Below, piece after piece: positions 11,790 to 22,612 of a stretch of 64,000 bases of DNA. A model generated the notes under the pieces. It was given only the letters and a program-made list of their open reading frames with translations. It ran no database searches and was not told the DNA's origin. Position numbers and translations under genes: made by a program. The first letter of the stretch is position 1; each line of letters starts with the position of its first letter. The DNA is from Tethya wilhelma (Eukaryota > Porifera > Demospongiae > Tethyida > Tethyidae), in assembly GCA_964030475.1 (NCBI GenBank), contig CAXIPT010000002.1:854903-918902 (forward strand), read 5' to 3'.

Positions 11790-12200
11790 CACTGGCTCAG
11801 AGAGATGAGCTGTTCAAGGAGGCTTCTCCAGCTCAGAGTATGCCAAAAGGAGCAAGGACCATGTGGACCAGCTCAAAGCAATCATGGCCACAGTCCTGAA
11901 GAAAAACCAGTTTTTTCGAGATGGCCCCCCCAAGGGCAGGGGGAGGTTTAACAGGAACTACCGTGGCAGGGGCGGAGACTCCAAATACAGCCACTACAGA
12001 GAAGGAAAGACCCAAAGGAGAAATTTACAACCTCCATCAAGACCAAGGATCCCAGAGGTCAAGCCAGAGCGCCGGGAAAAACTGAACCCCAAGGATTTAG
12101 ATTTATTGTCAGAGAACAATCAAAAATTAAAAAATGTATTAGTCAAGTTGGGTCTGACTCTAAAAAATGCCCACCAGGGGGTAGCTTCTAGCTACCCATT
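11790..12200 (+). pseudogene. Arg/Gly-rich protein fragment, unrecognised
   Basis: An open frame includes KAIMATVLKKNQFFRDGPPK, followed by an RGRGRFNRNYRGRGG-type basic tract and a charged helix (LSENNQKLKNVLVKLG). It looks like a nucleic-acid-binding Gag or linker from a retroelement, but I cannot assign it. It starts where the LINE endonuclease ends and is cut at about 12200 by the ISL2EU-type transposon, whose inverted repeat supplies the last 40 codons of the open frame. No ATG in frame was found. Confidence 0.4.
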
Positions 12201-12202
12201 TA

Positions 12203-12683
12203 CAGAATGGACCAAATTCATAACTATTATTCTAAATAACGCACACCACCGCACGCTGTGGCTGGAAACAGTTTCTGGGTCAAACATTCGCACAGGGTTT
12301 TTCATGAATTTTATGCATGTTTAGCACAGGTTTCTAGCAGCTGTATCAAATTGTGAGCTGATTTTGCCAAGTTTAACAGTCAGAAGAACTTCAAAGTAAG
12401 TGGGAAACCAGAATTCAGTTCAGATTTTGGGAGTTGTAGTGATCCAGTAGGAGCATTTTGAAAGGTCCTGTGTACCAGCATGTAGTCAGCACTTTGCACA
12501 GCCTATTCTGCTTGCAACGTAGACTGAACCTTGAAGCAAACTTTTGGGTCATATTCCACAAAGACACACAAAGTTACACAAAGACTTCTAGAATGAACTT
12601 GCACGCACGGAGGAAGTAGATGGGGAACTAAGTAGAAGCCTTACTAGCTACTACACCTGTGTGATTTGTTTACTATGAATTTC
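12203..12683 (+). repeat. left terminal inverted repeat of ISL2EU-type element
   Basis: The arm starts CAGAATGGACC and continues through TCTAAATAACGCACACC, a run near TTTTTCATGAATTTTATGCA and the block GAACTAAGTAGAAGCC. The reverse complement of 15880-16348 matches it with scattered substitutions and small indels. One difference is about 10 extra bases near 12650 in the left arm. The transposase ATG lies only about 15 bp past the arm, so the promoter of the transposase must sit within the repeat. Confidence 0.85.
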
Positions 12684-12697
12684 ATTGACAGCAGGGA

Positions 12698-14148
12698 ATG
12701 CCTAACTCTTGTGCAGTTCCAGGGTGTAACAACCATTCAAGCAAACCAGAATGCAAACATATATCATTCTATTCACTCCCATTCAAGAATGAAGAACGCT
12801 TGAGGCTTTGGTTGACTGCCACAAAGCTATCACTAAGCAATGTTAGTAAGCATACCAGAATCTACAGTGCTCACTTTGCTGGATCCAAAAAAAGAAGCAA
12901 TCATGACATCCCTACAGTGTTTCAGTGGTGTCAATGGAAGCTACCGGTTCGAAAACCAACTCCTTCAAAAGTGTATCTAACCCGTGATGACAGAAGATGC
13001 CAGATATTGCACGATCATTCATACTCTACGACAATCTCTTATGATCAAGTGACTACCATGGAGTGTGATCAATATGGGTCATCTTTGTTAGCAGTACTTA
13101 CTCCATGTGACAAATCTGTGAGACTCTTTTCTGATGCTTCTGTAGGTACTCAGTTACGAGTCTTCTCTGATTCTTCTCTGAATACAGAATCAACACCTAC
13201 TCATGATAAGAGTACCCAAACTGATGCTTTCACTCCGTTTCGTATCGAGCAAATAGCACACAGTGATAAGGAGATCAAGCTTCATACTGGATTTCCAAAT
13301 TATGATACATTGCTAATATGCTATAATTTTCTTGGCCCAAGCGTATTTCAACTTCGCTACTGGAACGATCAAACTACAAGTTCTAGAAATTGTGATGAAA
13401 ATAGGGGGTGTCCTCGAACTCTCTCCCCTTTAAATGATTTTTTTCTTGTTCTATGTCGTCTCCGCTTAGGATTGTTTGAATTTGATCTAGGGAAACGCTT
13501 CGGTGTTTCTCAGCCAACACCCGCATTATCACAACTTGGATAAACTTGATGTACCGCAAGTTCAAAGAGGTTCCCACTTGGCCCACAAGGGAGCATGTCA
13601 CAGCCACAATGCCTCATTCATTTCAAGATTACCCACAAACCAGAGTGATCATTGATGCTACTGAGATCAACATTGAACAACCCTCAAGTCCAGCAACCCA
13701 ACAGCTCACTTTCAGCCCATACAAGAATCACAATACCTTGAAGGCAATAATTGGAATCACTCCTTCAGGTGCCATAAGTTTTGTTTCCAAACTTTACGGT
13801 GGCAGCATATCAGACAGAGAGTTGACAATTGAGTGTGGCATTTTAGATCTTCTTGAGCCTGGAGATTCAGTTATGGCTGACAAAGGATTTACAATAGCTG
13901 ATTTGCTTGCAGGAAGAGGTGTTACTCTGAATATTCCACCTTTGAAAACTCAGGATCAGTTGAGTGAGATTGAACTTTTAGAAACAAGAAGAATAGCAAC
14001 TCTTCGCATCCATGTGGAGAGGGCTATCAAGAGAGTCAAGGCATTTAAGATTTTGCAGGAGACATTTTCAAACTGCATGGCTGGCATTGCTGAGCAGATT
14101 TTCTTTCTTTGTTGTTTCCTTAGCAACTTTCAGAGGCCTCTAGTTTAA
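12698..14148 (+). pseudogene. THAP-DDE transposase of ISL2EU-type element, one frameshift
   Basis: The N-terminus is a THAP-like zinc domain (CAVPGCNNHSSKP, with FYSLP), which binds the terminal repeats. The expected third Cys, in the usual C-S-x-H-F block, is replaced by Tyr (RIYSAHF near residue 52). Residues 200-280 hold a helix-turn-helix-like region. Near 13520 a one-base indel ends the first frame (stop at 13541-13543). The second frame continues TTWINLMYRKFKEVPTWP and the catalytic core: VIIDATEI (first Asp), DSVMADKGF (second Asp) and HVERAIKRVK (Glu). The DDE triad is intact. The family is DDE_Tnp_4. The start at 12698 is supported by the Cys spacing after MPNS. Confidence 0.85.
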
Positions 14149-14404
14149 CTCCTGATTCATGTCATTGACTGTATTATAGTTCAAGTTATTATAATGTCAT
14201 CAGTGTAGTATCATGATCATGTGACATTGTGTGACTGAGCACATGGCAGAGTGAGAGTATAAAGGTAAGCTAAACAATAAAACACAAGTTGACAGAATGA
14301 TATGAATAGAGTTTATGAAGTGAGTCATACACTATGTAATCTATGATCTGATTAACAGGATATTGTAGATATACTAATTCTGGAAGAATAACTCCTTTGT
14401 AAAA

Positions 14405-15770
14405 AGAAATCAACTTGGGCAAGCAGCTTTGTTCCCATTGTCATATTGAATCCTCTCAACATGGAAATCGGTTGTTGTCCACACGACAAAGTCACACCAA
14501 GGAGCTCCTACTACAGCCATTTGACCCTGAATTTGATAATAGTAATTGTGCGTCTTCTTTAAGTGCATCTCCCCATTACTGTCTAGAACACAAAAAAAGT
14601 TAGGCTTTTGACAGGCTTCGCTAAGTTTACTGTTTCGGAAAGAGAATGGGCACTTGATTTCTAGGAGGCCAACCAATGTACCAGTACTGTCAGTGACAAC
14701 ACCATCAGGAGAAGTTGCTACAGTACCATGTGGAGATACATAGATCCCACAGGCACGAACACTGAGGGAAGCATCTAGACCTCTCCTATAGACTTCACAA
14801 GCTTTGGATTCGTTTAGCTTTCCCCATTGCAATGCAGCTGATGAAATATTGCTCGGCACAGGATATATTTTTCTCACTGCGTGACCTTCAACCACCTTAC
14901 ACTTGATTATCTCTCCAAAAGTCGAAGCTGTAAGTCTTCCGTATCGTTCTTCATGCCATCGCTAACAATTATGTTGCTTCCGTGTTGCCTCTTCTATAGC
15001 GATGATGCTATCTTCTGAAGGTATCAGCGAATCATGTAGTTGAGTGCAACTATGCATGATGTCGTGAAGTGATACTGGTTGGACATGATTGCTCAACTGA
15101 TACTTGCCTTTAGCTATTGATGATTTCGGGATAAGTGGCAATCTTCGTGTTGTAGAAGCTGATTCAAGGAGAGGGTTTGGAACGACAGGCAAAAGGGCAG
15201 TTTCTTGAATTGACTATAGTGATGTTCGTAGTAAAGACACTTCATCCGGAGTTGTTTTCTGTAGTTGAGCCGGACGTGGATCATATACTGCAACACTTCG
15301 TGATCGTTTAGTAATTCCGTGTTCAAGTTTCACAAACTTAATTTGTTGCACATCAACTTGATCGAGCTTTCGTTTCCTCGGCTGGTTCCAAGTTTGCAGT
15401 TTTGATGTACATTATACATGATCTCACAGTTGATTAAGCCTACTAAAATCTTCTAATGCGTAGCAAATGGCACCAATGTGCTTGCAGCTTCCGCTGGGTC
15501 CAAAGCCTGCAGCACAGCCACACTGTGCAAATGTGATGTCTGACGATGAGTTATTTAACACAATTCTAACTGTATATATTGTATTTTTCTTCATTTTGGG
15601 TAAACATACAGCCTGATAGTATGTCCTATTTCTATTTGTAAACACATTTAAGTTTTGTACGTGACCATCTTTAAACAAGGAAAATGCTCGGGAATTTACA
15701 CTCCTATAATCGTTTGCTGACTTGCCATCCAGTGCAATTCGAGTTATGTCATATTCTCCATAGAAAAAAT
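14405..15770 (-). pseudogene. SWIM-finger and YqaJ-type nuclease of ISL2EU-type element
   Basis: Reading leftward, the N-terminal part contains CGCAAGFGPSGSCKHIGAIC (15420-15550), a SWIM-type zinc finger. Next come LQTWNQPRKRKLD and a stop near 15205, a linker, and the nuclease region at 14895-14410 with LQWGKLNESKAC, ATSPDGVV, LLEIKCPFS and YYYQIQGQM. The SPDG, E-x-K and Q-x-Q positions match the YqaJ/lambda-exonuclease fold active site. Such nucleases accompany ISL2EU transposases. A 5'-to-3' exonuclease role is inferred from the family. It faces the transposase, and their ends are about 260 bp apart. The in-frame stop and a frame change suggest loss of function. Confidence 0.8.
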
Positions 15771-15879
15771 AGGTAGATTTGCTTGCTGAAATTGAGTAAC
15801 TGGAATAAACTTTTCACAGGGTGGCCAAAGAGTACTATCCATTCCTGTGATAGGTTGTAGTACAGAAATGCATACTAGT

Positions 15880-16348
15880 GAATTCATAGTAAACAAACCA
15901 CACAGCTAGTAAGGCTTCTACTTAGTTCCCCATCTACTTCCTCTGTGCGTGCAAGTTCATACTAGAAGTCTTTGTGTAACTTTGTGTCTTTGTGGTATAT
16001 GACCCAATAGTTAGCTTCAAGGTTCAGTCTACGTTGCAAGCAGAATAGGCTGTGCAAAGTGCTGACTACATGCTGGTACAAAGGACCTTTCAAATGCTCC
16101 TACTGGATCACTAAAACTCCCAAAATCTGAACTGAACTCTGGTTTCCCACTTACTTTGAAGTTCTGATTGTTAAACTTGGCAAAATCAGCTCACAATTTG
16201 ATACAGCTGCTAGAAACCTGTGCTAAACATGCATAAAATTCATGAAAAACCCTGTGCAAATGTTTGACCCAAAAAACTGTTTCCCGCCATAGCGCGCGGT
16301 GGTGTGCGTTATTTAGAATAATAATTATGAATTCGGTCCATTCCTATG
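15880..16348 (-). repeat. right terminal inverted repeat of ISL2EU-type element
   Basis: This is the reverse complement of 12203-12683. It ends GGTCCATTCCTATG before the flanking TA. A GC-rich variant segment (CCGCCATAGCGCGCGGT) precedes the shared GGTGTGCGTTATTTAGAA block. Confidence 0.85.
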
Positions 16349-17989
16349 TAATACCTTCCTGGGAATACTTCAATAACAAGACTGTCTCAGTCTGGCAGGT
16401 ACACAACCGTACTGGAAATAATATTATTTACAAGATATCTCAAGCTATTATTTTTTGCGAAGTTACTTTAGCAAACAATTCTCTTCTTAAGGGTGGTCGG
16501 TCATAGCAACACGCGAATAGCGCGCGAAGAGCGCGGGCAGGAAAAATTGCGTCATAATTTTGTCGTTTAACATCACCACAAACCTCAACCGGAAGTATAG
16601 AATGATTGCGCATGAAGATTCTGCGCGGGATCTTACAACTAGACAGCTGGCTACTTTTTTTGTTGCTTTTTTTACAACACAACAAGCCCTCATCAAAGAG
16701 AAAGAGATCTTCAAAAGAGGCTGACACCAGGTGGCAAATATTCAAGATGCCTGGAAGCAACAGAAATAGTTTAACAGTACTACTATACACCTCGATAACC
16801 AGTATACTGGGTAAGTATCAAAATTGAATGGTTTGTATTCCAGAAGTACAGAGCTAGTGTAAATATTATATCAATGCCAGAAAATAAAGTGTCTATGAAC
16901 TGGCTGGCTTTCAGGTGGACCATCAAGATGACTCTGATACAGCAACAGAGCTGGATGGTATAGTATATGAGCTGGTTTCCTAAGACCAAACAGATGGATG
17001 CTAAATCCAACTTGAAACTCAATGACGAGGAACTTCGCTGTTGAGGAGACAAAGTACGGTCCAAAAGACTCCGAACAAGGGTGAATTTCTGCCAATATAG
17101 ATTGTGGTGTACCACAAGGTAACAAGTACGATGCTGTCACTCCTACTATAAAATCTGTATAAAAAATTAAAAAAAAAAAAAGAAAAGGAAAAAAAAAACA
17201 GACTTGTGATCAACAAAAAAAACAAACAGTATTTTATTTTGCTTACAAGATTGAGCGTATCTGTAGAATCTCTGCTGCATATTAAAAATGCTCTGCTACT
17301 TCAAGGTGTACAGACGCCATACTGAAAGAAGAAGAATGATACAAGAAGTGAGACAAACATGCACAAGTCAAGAGTACGTACTATCCTAAACAGCTATAGC
17401 CTGGTAATTTTTGTTGTTTTTGTTGTACACAAGTGTATATACATGTACCTCTCCATACTGTTGTTTTCTAAAAAAATCCCACTTCAAACATTCATACTTA
17501 GCACACACACAGAGTAGATGCATGCAGGAGCACACTTCATGGTAATAGTAAAGACACATGGAGTTATAGACCATACACTATAAATTATTAGCAAATCAGT
17601 TCACTCATCGTGGTACATGATAATTTGCAGTACTCTATTGGATTACCTTCCTTTCAGAACAGAACTTGAGCTAGTCCCAGAGTCTCACAGCAGTATGGAA
17701 GCATCACCAGCATGACTGAAGCTAGACAGAAGCTTGGATCTTGAGAAACCAACGACAGAGCAGTGTGACTCATTTCATCTCGGTGCTCTTCAATTAGAGA
17801 GAAAACAGTCAGTCACTTTGAGGTCAAGTTAGCAGCTTTGAGTAGACCAGTCTGACCTCCAGTAATACTTCAACCCTTTCTTTGCTTGTCACCAACCATA
17901 TTTCACCTTAGCTGGCCATTCTGTAGTAGCTACCACGATCACAAAAGATTTCACTCTGATCTGCCACGTGTACAAATTATTATCTACTC
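16349..17989. other. non-coding stretch with a CpG-rich patch and an A-rich tract
   Basis: No convincing gene was seen. At 16500-16560 a short CpG-rich patch (ACGCGAATAGCGCGCGAAGA) contrasts with the AT-rich surroundings. At 17162-17226 there are two adenine runs separated by a few bases, which could be an old retroposon tail. Short frames on both strands lack recognisable motifs. Confidence 0.5.
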
Positions 17990-18013
17990 GCGTTCAATAC
18001 TAAATAAACCGCG

Positions 18014-19413
18014 TTGGCAGACAATCCACTTCAAAGGGGCAGCTTCTTTGATGTACCGCTTTTTCTAAAATCTCTCTTTGTGATCATTGCAAGAGTGCCA
18101 AATTTAGAACACAAACTGCCTGACGTCAGCTCTTTAGAAGTACGCATTCTTTTTCCATTTATTCGTCCCTGGTTGGTTAGATCAGTGGGTGTGTCGAAAA
18201 AAATCGAACAAAGACAGTGGAAGCTTATCATGTACTTGGTGCCTAATAGGCAGAGTTCTATCACAGGTACAAACTCAACAGGCCCAGATCATTCTGCTGG
18301 CCCCGGTCTGGAAGACCCAACCCTGGTATCCTCTGCTTCTGAGAATGCTTGTGGAATACCCTCGACTCATAGACATGAGTCGTCAGGTGGTAGTGAGCAG
18401 CCAAATTCAAATGGCAATCCCTCAACTAGCCGTATGGCCTATATCAGGTCGAAGTACAGAAGTGAAAAGCTTTCAAAAGAAGCTACATCGTTACTGCTTA
18501 AGTCGAGACGAATTAAAACCAACAAGTCTTACGACACACTCTTCGGCAAATGGCATAGCTGGTGTGTTAGAAGGGATTCAGATCCCTTTTGTGGACCTAT
18601 AAGTGAAGTGATTAACTTTTTAGCACAATTGTTCAGTGAAGGGTACAAATACAACTCGCTGAATTCCTATCAATCAGCCATCTCGTCGGTGCACGAGAAA
18701 ATTGATGGTTTCGAGGTCCGTCAACATCCATTGGTCAAAAAATTGTTGAAAGGAGCCTTCAAGGACAGACCACCGTTACCTCGGTACTCCAGCACATGGG
18801 ACGTACAGGTGGTACTAGATTACCTTCAGTCATTAGGGGAAAACGGAAGTTTAACCCTAAAGCATATTACTTGGAAGACAGTCATGCTTTTAGCACTCAC
18901 ACGTCCTTCCAGGTCGGCAGACTTGTCTAAACTGGACATCAGTTTGAGGTCCTTTAGATCAGATGGGGTAGAGTTCTACCCAACCGGTCTGGCGAAGCAG
19001 TCCAGACAAGGGAAGCCTATACTGAGTTTCTTCTTTCCGTCATGCCCTGACAAGCCAGTACTGTGCCCAGTGAATGCCCTTAAGGCATATGAGGAGAAAA
19101 CAAAGGCCTTAAGAGGAGAAGAGACAAGATTATTTGTGGCAATCATCAGACAGCTGTGGCATCTTGCACCATAGCTCGATGATTGAAGTCTATTTTTAAC
19201 GCAGCTGGTGTGGATACATCCATCTTTAATGCTCATTCAGTAAGAGGGGCGTCCACTTTGAAAGCTGCAAATGTGGGGATAACGACGGAATATATCCTCA
19301 AAGCGGCAGACTGGAGCTCAGAGTCAGTTTTCCAGAAATTCTACCATAAACCCTCAAAAGGAGGTACGTTATGGCAGAACAGTTTTAGCCGGGAACTCTT
19401 AACACTGAGTTAG
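18014..19413 (+). pseudogene. tyrosine recombinase of DIRS/Ngaro-type element
   Basis: The conserved part starts near 18430. A core-binding region (SYDTLFGKWHSWCVRRD, then NSYQSAISSVHEK) is followed by LLALTRPSRSADLSKLDI with the first catalytic Arg, and CPVNALKAYEEKT. After a stop and frame change near 19172, a second frame gives FNAHSVRGASTLKAANVG (the His-x-x-Arg box) and FQKFYHKPSKGG with the likely Tyr nucleophile. In intact elements this enzyme integrates circular DNA without making a target duplication. The first 130 codons of the open frame are probably not part of the enzyme, because they overlap the RNase H tail. Confidence 0.8.
18189..18602 (+). pseudogene. C-terminal RNase H/linker tail of DIRS-type polyprotein
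   Basis: The frame contains IILLAPVWKTQPWYPLLL, then LAVWPISG. This run, common at the end of DIRS/Ngaro RT-RNase H polyproteins, precedes the recombinase. It ends at a stop at about 18602, inside the recombinase gene, which is read in a different frame. The upstream catalytic RNase H residues are not present, so only the tail remains. Confidence 0.6.
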
Positions 19414-19463
19414 GTCAAGCTACAAACACCGTTTATATGGGAGACTGAGCCTTCTGAAATATA

Positions 19464-19545
19464 ATTCTAGAATGGCTCAGACCACGGAGTGGTTGCAAGC
19501 TATTCGGAATTGTATGAGGAAGGTGAAGTCGAACATATCAACGGT
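19464..19545 (+). repeat. left arm of an 82-bp inverted repeat
   Basis: The arm starts TTCTAGAATGGCTCAGACC and ends CATATCAACGGT. Its reverse complement lies at 19749-19830 with a single T/C difference. The spacer is about 200 bp. Transcribed RNA would form a strong hairpin. The structure fits a DIRS inverted terminal repeat next to its internal complementary region. Confidence 0.9.
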
Positions 19546-19748
19546 CCCACCGGCCCACCCTCCCGGAGTGCTGGATGTGGGTTGACAGAATAGGAAGGTG
19601 TGTTTTGTATCAGCTAATCCAAAGGCCGACTACTGACATGCGCAAGGAGGTTTTATAGCAGCAATCAGCCACGCCTTATGGGCGTGCCCGGTGGTGGATG
19701 TAATTAAGCTATAAATTAGCTGTCTTGAGCAGGAAATCCGGCCAAACA

Positions 19749-19830
19749 CCGTTGATATGTTCGACTTCGCCTTCCTCATACAATTCCGAATAGCTTGCAA
19801 CCACTCCGTGGTCTGAGCCATTCTAGAAAT
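19749..19830 (-). repeat. right arm of an 82-bp inverted repeat
   Basis: This is the reverse complement of 19464-19545. It starts ACCGTTGATATGTTCGAC and ends CATTCTAGAA. Confidence 0.9.
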
Positions 19831-19835
19831 ATGAG

Positions 19836-20976
19836 ATATCCCCCGTTGAGCCTCTTCATGACATCAAAGGTCATATACCAAACCTAATTGAAGAGGCTCT
19901 TACGNTGTTGAAGGTAATTATATTCAATTTAATTATGGTATGTGTAATCAATACATAATAATTATGTAGAGGATTGCTACTGCAACCCGGAATGGAGGAC
20001 CAAAACAACTTAAACTTGAGAGATTTGCTGAAGCTGCTGAGGACCCAAAGTCACTTTTAATATACCCGGCATTAACTGGTAAAAATAAGCAATCTGTACG
20101 GGATGCAGAGCGTCTGTTTAGCAAAGAGATGGAAAAGTTTATGCATGACAAAGGGTATACCTTTGAGAAGCAAACAGTTTTAAATTGGAGACGGTCTTCA
20201 GATGAACGAGGTTTAACCCAGCTGGAACGATGTAAATTCAACCATCAAATGTTGAGTTTCTTACTGGATGAGCTGATGCCTTGATATCGTGAGGGCTATG
20301 ACTACAGCACTCTGGAGGTCAACAGGTACATTATAATAATTATCATACCAGTCAAGCAGCGATACATATAATTTACATTATGATTACCCAATAATAGATT
20401 AACGTACAGTGTATACCATTTCTCTTATTCATTGTTTTTCTCAGAAGTCTGAGTGGTGTCAGAGGAATGACAAGGGAGACATTGATAGCTCTAACTACTA
20501 CAATCGAAAGTCGTGAATGGCTAAGACGGGAGCGATGGGTTGATCCAGAACATCCACGTTTTAGTTCGACTGATGATATCGAATGCTACTTCAGCGTAGT
20601 TCGAAACGTCATTGGTGATCACTTCACTGTGAAGTCTGTAATGATGAAAGATTTGTATCGAATTCGCCAAGCGAATAGATCCAGATTTACCCTTTGTTTA
20701 CCACACGGCTTCAAATGATCGGTTCTATGAAGGAGATCGTGATAGTTTTGACACTGCCCCTAAAGCGTGCAAGACCTCATCAAATCCTAGACAACAGAGA
20801 GCGAGGGGACGAGAGCTGACTGGAAGCTTGGCAGTTGGTAGAACGACAATGGTATCCGGGGAAAAATCAGTAAGAAGGTTTCACAATTTACCTGTGGAAT
20901 TACCTCCTCTACCCAGTGCGAGCATTCAACAAATTGTTGAAACAGAACATTCGTATTCAATATCACATAAACATTG
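19836..20976 (+). pseudogene. transposon-like protein of unknown family, copy A
   Basis: Three exon-like blocks are seen. The block at 19836-19915 reads EPLHDIKGHIPNLIEEALT and ends at a GT donor; it carries the N at 19905. After a short intron, the block at 19970-20325 contains NKQSVRDAERLFSKEMEKF and VLNWRRSSDERGLTQLERC, with one TGA in place of a likely Trp (ELMP-stop-YREGYDY). The third, at 20440-20976, contains FSSTDDIECYFSVVRNVIGD, a frame change, HNLPVELPPLPS and a final stop. The 5' part is missing where the DIRS hairpin abuts. The same motifs recur, more decayed, at 43.4-45.9 kb. I recall similar predicted proteins in cnidarians and sponges but know no function. It runs convergently towards the HIRAN gene at 21122. 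Confidence 0.6.
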
Positions 20977-21121
20977 ATAATCACAGTGTAAATTAATGAT
21001 TAATGTATACAGTTTTATTGTTCTTATTATTAATATTAAGTGAGAGTTTTGAGTTATACTATATAATCTTGTGGATTGTTTTTAATGTTTTAATTTGATT
21101 CCAAGACTTAACAATTTGAAG

Positions 21122-21935
21122 TTATTTGCTCTTATACAGTTTCACTCTGCGATCCCACGGTCCCTTTTTTGTCACTCTTATGCCGGCAAAAAAACCTGGC
21201 CCAGATCTATGCCATTTGGTAATATACTGTACCCACTCAAAATCAACAGATATAATCAACCCAGCGTCAATCGCAGCATGTACTTCATTGAGGATGTCAC
21301 TCACAACATAGCCTATTTTTAGCCACTCGTTCTTTATCTTGCATTCGAATACGAGGATGGCACGTGAATCCTCAATGTTTGTTGGTTCTGGCCTCATTCT
21401 GACTGGGACACTCCACCCAGATTGTATGGAGTCTCTTGCAATTCTTAAAGCTTTTTGGCTACCAGCATCTCGCACAGCTCCAATGCATTTAAATATTACT
21501 GCATGTGGGATGGTTACCATCTGTGAATCTTCTTTATCTAGTTCACTACTGTCAGCATTAGACGGAGTTGAATCTTCGTCATCACTGTTGGTTTCCTCTT
21601 GCAGCACTTCCCCTTCCTCTTTACAATCAAAACCTTATCAGTCTCCATCAGCTGAAGACTAGCAAGTGGGATCTGTGCTGTTAGATCACTAGCCTATATT
21701 GAGAACATCAATAGCATGCTAATTAATAACTTAACAGTCACTAAACATGTATCAATTCCAATACCTTAACTGAACAACTCTCCAACAGTTTTACTTGTTC
21801 GTCATTGAAAAACACGTCATAGAAGGCTTCCCCAATCTGAGTTCGGGCATGGCGTAATTCCACTGTTATTACAGAAAAGCTGGGTAGGGTGTACTTATAA
21901 GTACTCCCCCAGCTAACAACTGTCATTTTATCCAT
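21122..21935 (-). pseudogene. HIRAN-domain-like protein, copy A
   Basis: Exon 1 (about 21935-21771) begins MDKMTVVSWGSTYKYTLP and ends at a GT donor. Exon 2 starts after an AG near 21694 and carries an acidic linker (SDDEDSTPSNADSSELDKED), then a domain with HAVIFKCIGAVRDAG, PEPTNIEDSRAILVFECK, WLKIGYVV and SGPGFFAGIRVTKKGPW. The pattern of a charged E-P-x-N-x-x-D-S-x-A core followed by I-G-Y-V resembles HIRAN domains, which bind 3' DNA ends in remodellers such as HLTF. A one-base shift near 21630 separates exon 2 from the domain frame. It faces the plus-strand transposon-like protein, with about 150 bp between the ends. A parallel arrangement occurs at 46.2-46.4 kb. Confidence 0.6.
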
Positions 21936-22081
21936 TAAACAGTAGAACCTAAGGTCCTTTAATCTTGAAATTATACCGGCACAATCTCCAAGCTCAGCAC
22001 CAGTGTCAGTCGATGCCACGTGGTCGTGGACAGGGATATGGGATATCCCGGTTAACCACGGGACATTCACGTGCACGCGCA

Positions 22082-22174
22082 ATGGTTCAAAGTTCAACTA
22101 TGTTAGGAACGTTCATGCCGCGCCGCGCCGTTGGACATTATTACCTCACCTTTTGACCCTGTCAAATCTCCTCT
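22082..22174 (+). repeat. 93-bp repeat R1, copy 1, upstream of the HIRAN gene
   Basis: The segment starts ATGGTTCAAAGTTCAACTAT and contains TTCATGCCGCGCC, TTGGACATTATTAC and CCTTTTGACCCTGTC. It matches 31075-31167 with only a few substitutions. TCACGTG lies 10-25 bp to the left in both copies. In both cases a minus-strand gene begins to the left. It could be a shared promoter segment or a transposon end. Confidence 0.8.
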
Positions 22175-22179
22175 ACGTT

Positions 22180-22612
22180 TACACGCACCCTCTAATGCGC
22201 ATTAAACCCAATGCAAATTGTGTGTAAACGCCCTCAAATGCGCATTCAATGCGCATTGGCCTAATCCTCATCCGGAGGTGGATTGAAACCGGTTTGAATC
22301 CGGATTGAGCTAAACCGGTTCAGTAAGTGAATTAGATATACCTAGCGGGTAAAATGTTACTAGTTAGGCAGCTATCATTTGTAAAAGTTTGTAAAATCAT
22401 GCTGAAACTTTAGTACTGTAATTTTTTACCTGAATTGAGGCTCCAGTCCAAGAACACAAAAAATTATGATTTTCTGTTGCAAGAAACACTCAAGTTACGT
22501 CATTAATCCGGTTTCAGTCCAGTTTTGCGTTACACGCCACAAAGATGGAAGTGGTTTGTAGTACACGCCAATGCGCATTAATGCGCATCCGTTTAAACCG
22601 AATTACCTGCGC
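22180..22612. repeat. possible MITE rich in AATGCGCATT palindromes
   Basis: The palindromic decamer AATGCGCATT, or a one-base variant, occurs at 22194, 22235, 22247 and 22568, with further TGCGCAT copies at 22578 and nearby. Each end has a cluster, and CCGGTTTNAATCCGG-like blocks lie inside. The end clusters are roughly inverted, suggesting a small terminal-repeat element. TGCGCA cores also resemble NRF-1 sites, so a promoter role is an alternative. Confidence 0.4.

Larger units (their letters stand above)
12203..16348. mobile_element. ISL2EU-type DNA transposon, nearly complete
   Basis: The element of about 4.15 kb is bounded by inverted repeats near 475 bp and flanked by TA on both sides (12201-12202 and 16349-16350). 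It carries a plus-strand THAP-DDE transposase and a minus-strand SWIM/YqaJ-type nuclease facing it, which is the known two-gene content of ISL2EU (IS4EU) transposons, whose duplication is TA. Each gene has at least one disabling change. The repeats are still highly similar, so the copy is fairly young. It interrupts the Arg/Gly-rich fragment at its left flank. Confidence 0.85.
17990..19832 (+). mobile_element. 3' part of a DIRS/Ngaro-type element with terminal hairpin
   Basis: The remnant holds the end of an RNase H/linker frame (18189-18602) overlapping a tyrosine recombinase frame (18014-19413), then a 3' region with a near-perfect inverted repeat of 82 bp (19464-19545 and 19749-19830). Overlapping RH and recombinase frames plus complementary ends are hallmarks of DIRS elements. 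The upstream Gag and RT are absent. The remnant ends where exon-like sequence of another family begins at about 19836. Confidence 0.75.

Noticed and set aside
11863..12324. A single 153-codon gene spanning the Arg/Gly-rich region and the ISL2EU end
   Set aside because: The last 40 codons lie in the transposon inverted repeat, so the frame is a chance fusion.
17162..17226. Poly-A tail of a processed retrogene
   Set aside because: No coding or retroposon-like sequence upstream and no matching target duplication was found.
21741..22097. HIRAN gene starting within repeat R1 at 22097
   Set aside because: That reading starts at a TTG codon. The first ATG giving a protein-like start is at 21935.
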